Below, piece after piece: positions 11,350 through 22,693 of a stretch of 64,000 nt of DNA (position 1 is its first letter; each line of letters opens with the position of its first letter). The translations under genes and the position numbers were made by a program. Origin of the DNA: Sphagnum compactum (Eukaryota; Bryophyta; Sphagnopsida; Sphagnales); NCBI GenBank assembly GCA_965153455.1, contig OZ234501.1, positions 2,976,001-3,040,000 of the forward strand. Reading direction: 5' to 3'. The notes under the pieces are model-generated. The model was not told the origin of the DNA, did not search any database, and saw only the letters and a program-made list of their open reading frames with translations.

Positions 11350-13841
11350 TATACATGAACTTCCATGCCATTCGACAAGCCTGGAAGATGCCACTAATGT
11401 ATTGGTGTTGGAAATTGTGTCAAATGCGATAATAACAAAAGAGGATCCCTATCCAATGAGAGTTTCTTTGCATAATTCTTCTTGCCATTCTCCAAATTGC
11501 ATGACAAACACAAAGCATTGTTCATGCTTGGTATATAGAGCTAGTTTTGTGAACAAAGGTAATTTAATTGCTTTAATTGGTCTCCATGAAGTAAGCGATC
11601 ACCCTGGTTTGTTTGAAAGGAACAATATTGCAAACTTTCATTTCAAAAAGAGGTAGATTGACATGAGGAGAACTTGCATTAAATGCCTTCCAATCAGTCA
11701 CTTGTGCTATTTAATGCAACAACTTTCATTCTTTGTCCTTCAAGAGCATAATACATATAGAATCTAGATATTATTCTTGAGTTATTAAATTTGGTAGTTC
11801 ATCTTGGTTTTCATAAATTGTTCCCCTTACCTTCTTGGCTTCTTAACACAAATGATGATTTTTCTTTACTAAATAAATAAATTTATACATGTGCAATTTG
11901 GACAATTCTCCATGGTCCTCATTCTTTACCATGTAATATATTATGTTCTTTCCATTTAAGAACTTCTATTTTACTATAAGATGGCCAAAAAAAACCATGA
12001 GCCTGATTTTTTTCCACTCAATAGCCATAAAACCCCCAAATGGAAAACATAACTAGCATAACACTATATATATATATATATCGAACTTGTCCTTATATAG
12101 CTACATAAGCAAATGTCCAAAGTTTCTAATTTTTAGGAATTTTCTAGTTCAAAATTCTGAAATTGTATTTCACCACCTTCTTTCTTGTGTGTCACTTACA
12201 GTGTTTAACAATTTTTGAACCTCTCTATGTTTTTGATATGCAAAATTGTTTCGAACATAGCGAGTCTTTTCTTTCATGTGAAACTCAGATCTTTGTGACA
12301 CATTTCCATGGTGAACCAAGTCACCCTCGCAACAAACCTGAGTTTAAAACCATTTGGGCAATGTGAATTTTGATCACATTGTTTACAAGTAAAAGTATTG
12401 TGACAATTAAGAGACAAGAAAGCCTTGACCATTTAAGGACTCAAAACAACAACAAAAAAAGATCATGTGAATCGTGATATGAAAAAGAGGATGCATAATT
12501 GTAACAAACAACATTACCAATTCACATGACCTCTAAAGAAGGCACAACATCTCATAGAAGTTCATATCAACTTATGTAATTGAAATTGATGTTCATTTTT
12601 CATTTTTCATTCAAATGTGAACTTACTTATCATTAGGAAGAATCCAGATCTCAAGGGGACCATGTTCAGCCTAACCTGCCTGACCCAAGAGAGATAAGAA
12701 CTCTCATGAGAATCATGAAATCTCCAGCCTCGTGATTAAGAAAGCCAGAACCTTGTGAAAACTTTTCCTTGAAATCAAAGAAAGACTTCCAGATAAGGAA
12801 CTGCACAACTGGTTAGAAGAAAAACACAAAAGGGTAGAAGTAAAACAAAGAAACAACAGAACTAGCAGTGCAACGAAAAAAAGTGAAGTGACAGCCTCTC
12901 ACTTGTTCTGGAACCATCAACAGTAAGATGTATCACAGTGGCTTATCTAACCCAAGAAAGACTACAAAAATACTCCTGACACAAGACTTGGATCTAGTTC
13001 TCAAGTTGGTGAACAAAAACATTAGCCAAAAACATTAGGATAGCAACAGGAGCACAATATAGACTTCAGCATTATTAAAAAGGAGTGGGTTAAATGGTTT
13101 AGGGCTTCAACAACCTCAGCTGAACACAGCAACAAAGTCTCTGTGAGTAAACAACCCTACACCGCACTGCTTTGGTGGATTGGCACTGTCATTCCCAGTA
13201 TGAAAGTACCCTACATTTTGAAAACACAAATAGCTGACAGATTCTGCAAACTTCCTCAACCAAGCTCTGTGAACAAAATGCTGCAAAAATGGCTCAAAAG
13301 TAATAAAACTGGGAAATGGAGGCAGCTCAAGTCAGAATTCCAAATATTGCTTAATATATTTTCTCCACAATGTGATAAAGAAAATTGACTGGTTTGCTCT
13401 ATCACATCATTTATTTCTTGCTCACATCAAAGAGCCTGGTCCAATGTCTCTATTCAACCCCTGAAAGATGTGTACACCCACAAAATGAAATGAGATTGCA
13501 GCTGTAGAAGACCCTTTCAAGTATCCCTTGCAATGAAAACTTATTCCCTAAGCTGCCAACCTTCCACATAGGTGGGTAGATACCAGCGTTAAAACCTTAC
13601 ATCCAGAAACAATCTGTCCTATGATATCTTAATTCTAATTAGGGTAGACAAACTGAGACAGAGAGCATTACAAAGGCTCAAATACAATCCCAATAACCAT
13701 TAGCAAGGCATACATACTTGAATTGTTTTCATGCTGCAGTCCAGAGCACCCTCAAATGCACCAATGCACATAAGCCACTTCTATGCACCATATCCATACT
13801 CTTAGAATGATGTTGCAAGTAGCACAACAATCATAACTCAT
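11350..13841. other. Intergenic stretch; proximal part is probably clathrin light chain 3' region
   Basis: No coding family is recognised. A short (TA)n tract lies at about 12062-12081. The last several hundred bases before 13842 lie downstream of the clathrin light chain stop on the minus strand and may include its 3' UTR. The frame at 13143-13388 (+) shows no family pattern and is treated as chance. Confidence 0.55.
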
Positions 13842-15405
13842 TCAAGCTGCTACAGGAGCTGCTTCTGGGGTAGCCTCTGGTACAGCTGCAGGCTCTGTGG
13901 CTGGTGTTACAGTGTCAGCTGGCTTCTCACCCTTTGTTGTATCTTTGCTAGCTTCAGTTTCTGGCTTTGGTGGTGGAGGTAGGGGTGGAATCATATGAGC
14001 AGGAGGGTTATGCTTCAGCTTCAGCAGAACCTGCCGCATGCGGCCCAGATCAGTAGGCTTTCCAGGCTTGGGTCCCTTGTTAGCAACAAAGGTTGATTTC
14101 TTCTCATTCTTATCCTTGTTTTTGCGGCCTTTGGGTTCTAGAGATGGTGGCAACTCCTTGGGGAGCAGTTCAGCCACTGCTTTCCAGTAGGCTTTGTCCG
14201 CATTCTTGTGGAAATTCTCTTGATTTGCAAGATAAACCTGCCCCCCATCCAAAACAAAGGACCTGTTTCAGCAGCAATTGCACACATGGGTGTGAACATT
14301 CCTACACACAGCAAGCATATCTGGCACAAGTTCTGTAGTGGAAACAATGCTCAAATACCTAACAGTATTTCTCTGTTGTCCTGGACATCAACTGACTGAC
14401 AACTCTGGGTCCACCACTTACCTTAGAAATGCAGCAACTTTGCCATGCAATTATAAGTTTCACAATCCCGCTGAGTAGTACAGTCAACAATAGAGAACCC
14501 TCAGCAAACAGTCATACTCCAGGAATGCACAGAAAATCAGATCACCTTTTCTTGGTCACGGTTCTTCTTGATATTCGCCTCCCTGTTCATTTTCCGCTTT
14601 GCTAGGAGCTCATCTTTGTAGTCATCGGCATCATCAATAATCTGCTGAAGCCTCTCCCTTTCGATTCGCTCTTTCTCTTGAAGGTGCAAAGCATTTTTCC
14701 TGGGGAAAACACCCATCAATAAAATGGCAGGTTACAAGACCCAGTAAGAGAGATCTCCAGCCCACAGACAAAAGCATTCACAAGCAGCACATGATCAGTC
14801 AGTTTTGTTATTAACTGTGAGACTGTCAAGACAGATTCTTACCGTTTCCATTCCCGCAGGATGTGACCTTCCTCCTGTCCCATCTCTTCAGGTGGGGGTA
14901 GCACAGCTCCATTTACACCAGTGGCAGTGGCATCCTGTGCAAAGAAATCCTCATCAAGCTCCTTTGTGCCGAATCCTCCTCCTCCATTCAGATGGACTGG
15001 AGTCTGGTAGTCCGGGACAGAGAACTCTGCTCTCTGCGCGAAATCAGAGGGAGACTCAGAGCCAAGAGACTGAGAGTACAAAGGAGGGATGTCCGCGGCC
15101 TGACCAGCAGTTTCATCATCATATGAGTTCTCGTAGATCGGAGGAGGAGGATGTCCAAAGCCACCATTGGAAGCTCCCTTGAAATCATCGAAGGCGTCCT
15201 TGCCTCCCTCGTCATGAAAGTGATCGGCATTGAAGTCCTCCGAAGCACGGAAGGAGCTATCGAACCGCGATGACTCCATGCGGGAGCTGTCGAAGCGCGC
15301 AGACTCCAAACGCGGATCGAAACTGTTGAAGTCGTTACCGAAAGGCCGAAGTGATGAGCCATCTACCAAATCTTCACCACCACCAGAATATGCATCGTCG
15401 GCCAT
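13842..15405 (-). CDS. Clathrin light chain
   Basis: Three exons on minus: 15405-14843, 14699-14546 and 14237-13842, with matching phases and 370 residues in total. This is somewhat longer than the Arabidopsis proteins of about 260-340. Residues 1-187 are acidic and Gly/Ser/Pro-rich (MADDAYSGGGEDLVDGSS..) with degenerate FDSSRMES-type repeats, and end in EEGHILREWKR. Exon 2 (NALHLQEKERIERERLQQI..) is the charged central helix that binds clathrin heavy chain. Exon 3 begins VYLANQENFHKNADKAYWKA and holds the plant-specific GPKPGKPTDLGRMRQVLLKL block, then a Pro/Ala/Glu-rich tail. The protein coats vesicles for endocytosis and trans-Golgi traffic. The start codon is the first in frame, followed by the conserved acidic opening. 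Confidence 0.93.
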
Positions 15406-16200
15406 GATGCTTGCCGTGCCGTGCTTCAGAGAGTCCTCCCTTCTCTTCTCTCAAATCTGCAAACCTCACAACCCTGCCACTCCTGTCACCGGATCTTCCT
15501 CGACGGCTGTTCAAATGCACGCTGTGCTCCTCAGCGGCTGGCTATTCCTGGAAAACTAACCACGTGTTCATCAGCAGTAGTGTAGTGTAGCTAGCGACCT
15601 CACACTCTCTCTCTCTAACTGCTCACATAAACCTACTCTCACAGCTCTTGCCCTGCTCCTGGATTCTTCAATACGCAAAACGCATCAGAAAACGAACAGA
15701 AAACAGATCACAGAACAACAAGCAAAGCCAGAAAGTGAAACTGCAAACAAAAACCTTGTCACAGGGAGAACGCATCACATCTTCACTGACCTAGAGGAAC
15801 AAGCAGCGCTAGCAGCACTTCTCAAAAGAAAAAACGCGAAAAAATATTGACATGGAAGGGACGGGGAAAAAAAACCGCAAAAAATAGCTTAGAACCAGTA
15901 GCAGAACCTGATGCCAAAACCCACAACCACGAACAAAAGAAAAAACAAGGAGAAAATAAGGAAGCGCAAGGTACCTGCGACACAGCGAAAGGTGCAATGG
16001 TCGCGCCAGTCTTTCCTCCCCGAGCACAAAAGGAAGAAGACGAAGTTCCCACGTTCGCCTCCACAGATTTCCTACGAACATGTACCCATTGTGGGGAACC
16101 AAATGAGAACGTGTTCTTTTGTAGTTGGTCCCACGGTTCCCCCAATGATTAACTGCTGGCTCACCCATCAAACACTTCATTGATTGGTTGGTGGTTGTGC
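15406..16200 (-). promoter_or_regulatory. 5' leader and promoter region of clathrin light chain
   Basis: Sequence upstream of the ATG at 15405 on the gene strand. It contains a CT-rich tract at about 15600-15620 on plus (GA-rich on the gene strand) and A-rich stretches up to about 16 kb. Open frames on both strands at 15.8-16.2 kb overlap each other and show no domain pattern, so I treat them as non-coding. A leader intron is possible but not proven. Confidence 0.35.
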
Positions 16201-16361
16201 CAGAATGGTTTTTTTTTTCTTTTATGGCAGAATTGTTTTGTTTTATGGCGGAATTGTGTTTTTGTTTTTTCTTCTTTTTTGTTTTGGTTTTGCTTTGGGA
16301 CTTTTTTTCGTTTTTCTGCCCTTACTGAACAAGTCAGTCACAACATCATAAATAAAAACTT

Positions 16362-16400
16362 TTAATTAAATTAATTAAATTAAATTAAATTAAATTAAAT
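16362..16400. repeat. (TTAAA)n / (TTAAT)n microsatellite
   Basis: About eight pentameric units with an early TTAATTAAA variant, in an AT-rich gap upstream of clathrin light chain. Confidence 0.85.
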
Positions 16401-16612
16401 GACAAGGTAAGAATTGCCACCCTCTTTTTAAAAAATTGTTTCCATGTGATACCTTATGGGTACCTACCAAATACTCATTAGGTATGACAAAAAAAAAAAT
16501 TTTAAATGATAGGGCTTATTTCAAAAAATGAAATGTTTTAATGGCTAACTTTTTCTTTTTTGAAACACCCATTGTGACATTTCACCTTTTAAGGTGCCCA
16601 ACACTTGCTCTA

Positions 16613-16843
16613 CAATTGCCTTAAAAAAAAAGGCAACCATGTTTTTACCGGGCCTCAAACAATTGCCTTAAAAAAAGGTCACCATGTTTATATGGGACCT
16701 CAAACAATTGCCTCAACAAAAGGCAACCATGTTTTTATGGGGGGGCCTCAAACAATTGCCTTAACAAAAGGCAACCGTGTTTTTACAAGGCCTCAAACAA
16801 TCGCCTTAAAAAAAGGCAACCACATTTTTACCGAGCCTCAAAC
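16613..16843. repeat. Five-copy 45-48 bp minisatellite with internal hairpins
   Basis: Units start at about 16613, 16660, 16705, 16753 and 16798. Each opens with CAATTGCCTT, then an A-run, then AAGGCAACCATGTTTTTA, and closes with GGCCTCAAA. TTGCCTT and AAGGCAA are inverted repeats around a short A-rich loop, so each unit can form a small hairpin. Two units are 45 bases, so the array stays open in one frame (16605-16946) and gives a repeated KKGNHVFTGPQT-like peptide. I regard that as a by-product, not a gene. Confidence 0.85.
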
Positions 16844-16949
16844 ATGGAACACAAGGCAACGAATTATAGTTATCATGAACCTAAACATACATAGATCATG
16901 GGGCATTAAAAACAGGCAGGTTTTTATGTTTATTTTTAAAGAGTGAAGG

Positions 16950-17103
16950 CACTACTACAAAATGTGGGTGCAGTTCACTAGTCCCTGTTCATTAAACCAT
17001 TGAATTCATTGCTTCTTCACTGGTCCCTATTCACTACAACCAGTGAATTCACTCAAAATCCAATGAAATCACTTGGCGTACAAGGACACCTTCTATTGTA
17101 GTG
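16950..17103. mobile_element. CACTA-type miniature non-autonomous transposon (154 bp)
   Basis: The left end reads CACTACTACAAAATGTGGGTG (first 20 bases from 16950). The right end, read on minus from 17103, is CACTACAATAGAAGGTG. These are matching CACTA-class termini. The element is flanked by a 3-base direct repeat AGG (16947-16949 and 17104-17106), the target-site length typical of CACTA/En-Spm elements. The interior has a direct repeat of about 40 bases (TTCACTAGTCCCT.. and TTCACTGGTCCCT.., each followed by a TGAATTCA motif) and no coding capacity, so it would need a transposase in trans. Confidence 0.8.
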
Positions 17104-17109
17104 AGGGGA

Positions 17110-18240
17110 TCTTATGCCTATAGGATCCCAAGGAATAGGTGTAATAGAGTTATTTATAAAGGAGGCAAGGTAAAAGGTTCATCTTGTTGTTAGCCAAAAT
17201 AGAGTGTAAACATTGGAAAAGCAATAGATTGATGTGTGAGGAAGGAAAGTAATGACAAGTTAAACTCACTAAAATTGGTGGTTTCTAGAGTTTGACCTTA
17301 TGTTTCATGTGTTTTCTTGGTAAAGGAATAGTGATTATGTATGTGCATTCAATTTGGGGTAACAACATGCGGGTTTGCGATTTAGAGGCATTGGAGCAAC
17401 AAGAGTCTTGCAATTTGGAAATGTGTGTTGGAACAACAACAATTTTTTGTGATTTGGAGCATGCACTAGAAAGCTTTAACACAAAGCCTTGCCAACTCTC
17501 ATCCTTGGACTTCCATTTCTTGTGACCACATCGTCATGCATTCTACAACACGAGTTCTATTTCCCTAATCTCTAAGGATAATTTGAAACTCAACATGGAA
17601 GCACAAAGGTAGACCCAATGTAATCCCCAAACCATGGTGACGTTAAGGATCACTCTAATTTATCTTTTTTTGGGGGGAGGGATATTCAAAAATATCAAAA
17701 TATATTTAGGAATTCTTTTAGATTGTTTTACAATATATGAAGTTTGGTTGTTAGCCATGGTTTGATTTGGAGGATTGTGGGTTCTTGGGTTTCTTATTAG
17801 CTTTGTTTTTTCACAATTGGCTTTCATATCAAAATTATAGAGCATGAAATTATCAACATTGGAAACATGTAGCACACCAATTAAATTTCCCTTGAATCAC
17901 ACCTATCTAAACTTTTTATAAATACATTTTTTTCTTAGCAATAACCGTAGCTTCCTCTTGGGGTGGAGGATTAAACCCAAAGAAACAAAACACAAAACAA
18001 TTTCATAAGAATTTGAATAATGAAGTTCAAGGTTTACAATGGTGCAAAGGATTGTACAATTGAACAATTTATCACATACGATTTGCAACTATATCGAGAA
18101 TAATATTTATGAAAATATAAAATAATTGCAATATCATCCCCACCCATATCCAAAACTCAAGGGCAATATTTAAACCAATTTTATGTGAGTGTTTGTGGCC
18201 ACCATAAACCAATTTACTTTGCATGCCTAGATTAACCCCA
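17110..18240. other. Gene-poor stretch between CACTA element and gypsy remnant
   Basis: Only short frames without family resemblance. The DNA may include decayed upstream parts of the retroelement that follows, but no reverse transcriptase or protease motif was seen. Confidence 0.45.
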
Positions 18241-18249
18241 TATGTTGAA

Positions 18250-19780
18250 TGGCAAAGGTTCAATGTCTCATGTTTGTTTGGTGGTTTGCAAGTAAATTTA
18301 TTTTCATCATGACTTGCATCATCACAAAGGTTGGATTATCAAAGTTCTTACAAGTGTTTCACGCTCTCCAAGCTTCTACAACTTTCTCACAAACATAGAA
18401 CAACTGCTAGTAAGGAAGTTGTGCACGAAGATCATGCAAGAAGAACATGACGTGCCCATGGTGGGGCACTATGATGAATGAATCACAAAGGTGGCTATAG
18501 GAAAGAGGTTTTATTGGCTTGAAATGAAACAAGATGTAGAACATTTCATGTGCACTTGTGTCAAGTGCTAAAGCACGAAGTCCATAGAAAAAAAAAAGGA
18601 TTGTATAGACCTCTACTAATCCTAAGTGAACCATGGGAATGTGTTTCCATGGACGTCATGACCCAACTACCCGAATGGAATAGAATGGATGTCATTCTTG
18701 TGGTAGTCAATCGATTCTCCAAGTTGGCGAAATTTGACTTCAACCAAAACGATCATGATAACTATCAACTCGACAAATTTGTTTTTTGATATGTGGGTTA
18801 GACATCACGGGATGCCACAATTTATTGTAAGTGATAGAAATGTCAAGTTTATGGTAGGCTTTTGAAAACATTTGTTCCAAAAGGTGGGGACGAAGTTGTC
18901 ATTTAGTATGGCATTTCACCCACAAACTTATGGCCAAATAGAAAGGGTCAATGCTGTGTTAAATCAATACCTCAACAATTATGTGAGCGCCAATCAAAAG
19001 ATTGGGGTGAACATCTTAGAGCCTAGCGGAGTTTTGTTATAACTCCACAATGCATTCGGTGACTAAAATGTTTTCATTCGAATTAGCATTGGGAAAAGAA
19101 ACCAAGAAGTCGATGGACTTAAGCATTCCCATGGGACGAAGAGATCATTCCAAGGAAGCTATGGAATGGTTAATGACATGAAAAGAAATACGCCCAAGTT
19201 AAAAAGCTCTTGGAGTAGGTTCAAAAGTGATATGAAAAGCATGCCAATAAAACACAAAGGCATGTGGAATTTGAGGATGGCAACACATGTGGCTGAACAT
19301 CCAGGATTTTAAGATGCCCTATGGATTGGCCCCATGTTTCATTGCCAAGTACGTGGGGCCTTATGAAATTCTGCATAAGCTGCACCTTGACATGTACACC
19401 CTAAAGTTGCTAACTAATTTTGTGGCACATTTAATTTTTCACGTTTCGAAACTTAAATTATTTTTATGTGCTAAACAAAGGTTAGACTAGAAGCAAAAAA
19501 TGTGATTAAAAGTTGATGCCATTGAACATAAACTTGCCATTGAAATCAAAAGCATATTTCGTGCAAGGTAGACACACTTCAAAGACAATAATATAAGGAG
19601 GCAATATGGATGAAACATGTTCATTTTTTGACCACTTGCAAGAAATGGTAAACAAGTTCGAGTAGGAAAGGGGTCATGAACTTGGAGTGAAAAGAACCCT
19701 AAAAAAAAAGAGGGACCCACCTGCAAGTGGCCTAAATGTTGATGAAGACATCTTATTTAAAGTGGGGAGAGCGCCCAAAA
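18250..19780 (+). mobile_element. Decayed Ty3/gypsy retrotransposon, integrase to C-terminal region
   Basis: Plus-strand pieces follow gypsy polyprotein order. They run: an integrase zinc-finger remnant (HFMCTCVKC near 18541); GLYRPLLILSEPWECVSMD with TQLPEWNRMDVILVVVNRF (18598-18740); IVSDRNVKF (about 18820-18850); AFHPQTYGQIERVN (about 18910-18955); then WLNIQDFKMPYGLAPCFIAK and AHLIFHVSKLKLF (19290-19465), the region just before the C-terminal tail of plant gypsy elements. Many stops and frameshifts break it, so it is inactive. Reverse transcriptase, RNase H and gag were not recognised. Confidence 0.8.
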
Positions 19781-21850
19781 AATAACTAAATTAATTACCT
19801 TCACTAATCGACGATTAAAAGTTTTTACGATGTGGTCGACTTCGAAAAGGCTAAGGTTGACGCACCCCCACACTCCTTGAAAGACTCAAATGCGAGTTCG
19901 AAAGTGAAAACAACGGAAAAAAGAGTTGGGGTACGCTCCTTAGTTCGCAACACTTCGAAGGTAAATGGGCGTGTTAAAGCTCTGGGATGGGGACTAAGAC
20001 GAGTGACAAGCGGGTCAATTATTCACATGGACTTACACAGCCCAAACAACAAGTTGGTTAGTGCATGGTTGGAGCATTTTGGTGCACGGACGAACAACGG
20101 GCATACATAGACTCATAAGACTCACCACGACCTGAACTTGGGGGAAACCACCACCTTCCCCCTTATAGTATTCTCTATGATTAGCCACAAAGGTTACATC
20201 CAAATGTCATTTTGTCCCGGGACTCGCAAGTTGGGATTTGCAATTTGGGAGTCCCGAAATTCTCAAAATTAGAACTCCAAGCAATTTGGTGGTCCATAAC
20301 TTCTTGTTTAGACCTTTGATTAAGATGATGTTTAAAGCAAAGTTGTAGCCTTCATTGAAAACTTTCCAAGGATATGTGGCACGCCACCTACATGCAAGTA
20401 AATTAGGGCGATTCTTGACTTTTAATGGTCGGTAGTCAAATTGACACTTTGACTCCCAACCCTTTTTTGGGTCATAATTCATGTTTTAAGTACTCAAATT
20501 GATCATGTGAGCCCATTTTAGACATCTACGTTTTAAGAAATTTCTAATGGTATAAGGAACTTTTTAATCCATTGAATTTTGACCCCTGAAATACCTCTTT
20601 GAAAATTTGAAAGTCCATTGGGATTCCAACTCCCAAAGTGAGAACCCACTTGGGACTGTGCGGGTTCATTCCCTCACACATTCCTACATTCCCGGAAGTG
20701 TGAAATGTGACTTTCGGGCTTCCCTCTCAAACCGCACCTTTGCAAGCCTTTGTCTTGGTCGTGAGCCCAAGGCTAAGGTCGTGACAAAAATTCATGGTGG
20801 AAGAAACAATTGGGAAATGCAAAGGAATCATAACCAACAAATGAACTTGGGGTTGAACTTGAATCGAAAATCTTCAAGGAATCAGGTAATATCAGGGTGG
20901 TGGTGTGTGTGAATAAAATGGCACATCCCTGAATGGACAAGTTAGATTTCTTGCACATGAATTCACAAATCATGTCCCACTTGGGTAAAAGGGACTTGGA
21001 TTCTAGAGCCTGGTCCAACATTATCTGTTGGCATGTTTGTAACCTTCGTCCGATGTGGTGATTGGAATTTTTAAGCTAAGCTTGAAATGAATTTCGAAAA
21101 TGAAAAAAAGATGGTCAAATAGGGGGGATTTGAAGAAGATGCCAAGTGAGCACACCAGGTGAAAATGGAAGACACACCCAATAATACTTCTTGCACGGAA
21201 AACACAAAGACATAGTTAGGAAGTAGCTATTGGGTCGAGAGAGAAGTTGGCGAAAGTGTTGAGGGTGGTCACCAAAGAATAACGTCAACAAAGATGTTGA
21301 CATCTCTAAAGTGAGGGATAATGACATGCCCTTCTAGGCGGACCTTCAGGTGTGGGGATTCACCTAGTTGGGGCCCAAGTTCGGACCACCCTAGGGCAAC
21401 CCTCACAATTGCTTGGGTTACAAGTCTAAGTGTTGGGTTGGGTTCGACTCCCAATTTGACAAACTCATGAGCCACATAGGTGCTGGTGAGCGAGGGTTTG
21501 ACAAAAGGGGACTTGAGATGATGCCCTTGGTGCGTTAAGTCCTCGAACTAGACAAGTCTACGGTTAGGCCAGAAGACAAGAGATGGTAATCCTAGGCGAC
21601 AAGGCTTTGTACCACTTGAGAAGTTTGCAACAAGTTTAGTCCCACTCATTTAGAGGTCAGAAGCCTTGGGTTATGAGACAAGCTTGAATGTCGTAGCTTC
21701 ACCAAATGCATGGTTTTCCATGTGCAGGTAGCGTAGGTGTTTAGAGAGGCACGTGAACAGAATGAAGGCGATAGGGAATGGCAGCAAGGCGAATCCGAGT
21801 GTGAGAGGCTGTCTCATGGTGGTCCCAACATGGGCCCTAACTGGGTGAGT
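19780..21850. mobile_element. Probable LTR/downstream non-coding part of the gypsy remnant
   Basis: The DNA directly after the gypsy C-terminal region is less AT-rich than its surroundings and has no family-like coding sequence. It is where the 3' LTR should lie. I could not pair it with a 5' LTR inside the window, so borders are unknown and the call rests on position and composition. Confidence 0.4.
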
Positions 21851-22693
21851 TCACTTTTGATCTCACCTCGAAGGACATGTCATTTCCCTCTGATCCTACT
21901 CCTCCTGGCTTTCCACATCTTCCCTCCCACTTGGCAGAGAGTTGTTCTCTTTGAAGACTGGTTCTTCTACTGGATTTGCTTCTGGCTGCCGACTTGGCTA
22001 AGTGAACTGAGAAATCTGCCTTCTACACAAATTGGGACTCCTGCAGCACCAACCTGGGAAAATATAAAGCGATGCACCTGAAGTTTACTGCCTTTTGTGT
22101 TTCCACTTGCCGTAAGTACCTCAGCGGAATTCTGGATCTCCTTCAGAGGCCGCCTCTGCGCTAGAGGTTTGAGTACTAAACAAAACCCTAGTTGGTCATT
22201 TGACAATGCAAACTCCCCCCTCCATAGTGAAAGTGCAAGGCTCTGGACTTTGCTGGCTCTGGAGGGTTAAGCACCTGTGCCTCCCAACACCATGGCAGCC
22301 CATGAATCACCAATTGCAACTCCTGGACCGCTTGTGGGGGGGATTGCTTGTGAAATCACCAGCAGCCTTTTTCCTCTTCAAATTTGAATGAGTTCATGAA
22401 AAGAGGTTCATCATTTACCCAATACTGGTCTCAAGTCACAACCTTGTATGCCGTATACCGTACATTACTGCGTATATACGAGACCAAGGCTTTGCAGCGA
22501 GCTCCTCTTCCCCCCTCCTTTGGCTCAATTGCTCTGGTGTTTTCTCGCTCTATGGCAGTGCGTTTAGTGCTCGATCTCGCAGCTGTGTCGATTCTTTGGG
22601 TCAATGCATAAAAAATAGAAGAGTTGTAATGGGTTACTTGTGTTAGTGATTTCTTGGGATTGGAAGGTTTGTGTCAATTGGGGGCCCAAGGAG
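21850..22693 (+). promoter_or_regulatory. Upstream region of the isocitrate dehydrogenase gene
   Basis: No coding family seen. C/T-rich segments near 22500-22550 (TCTTCCCCCCTCC) and a G/T-rich run just before the ATG would fit a promoter and leader. An in-frame upstream ATG exists at 22640, 54 bases before the chosen start. Confidence 0.35.

Noticed and set aside
15809-16183. Four overlapping frames on both strands upstream of clathrin light chain
   Set aside because: Composition-driven, mutually overlapping and without domain pattern; best read as promoter or leader.
16605-16946. 113-residue frame across the minisatellite
   Set aside because: It is open mainly because of unit lengths; the peptide is only the repeat translated.
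21425-21465. tRNA-like GGGTTCGACTCCC arm
   Set aside because: No matching acceptor, D or anticodon arms upstream; a chance or transposon-derived T-arm-like sequence.
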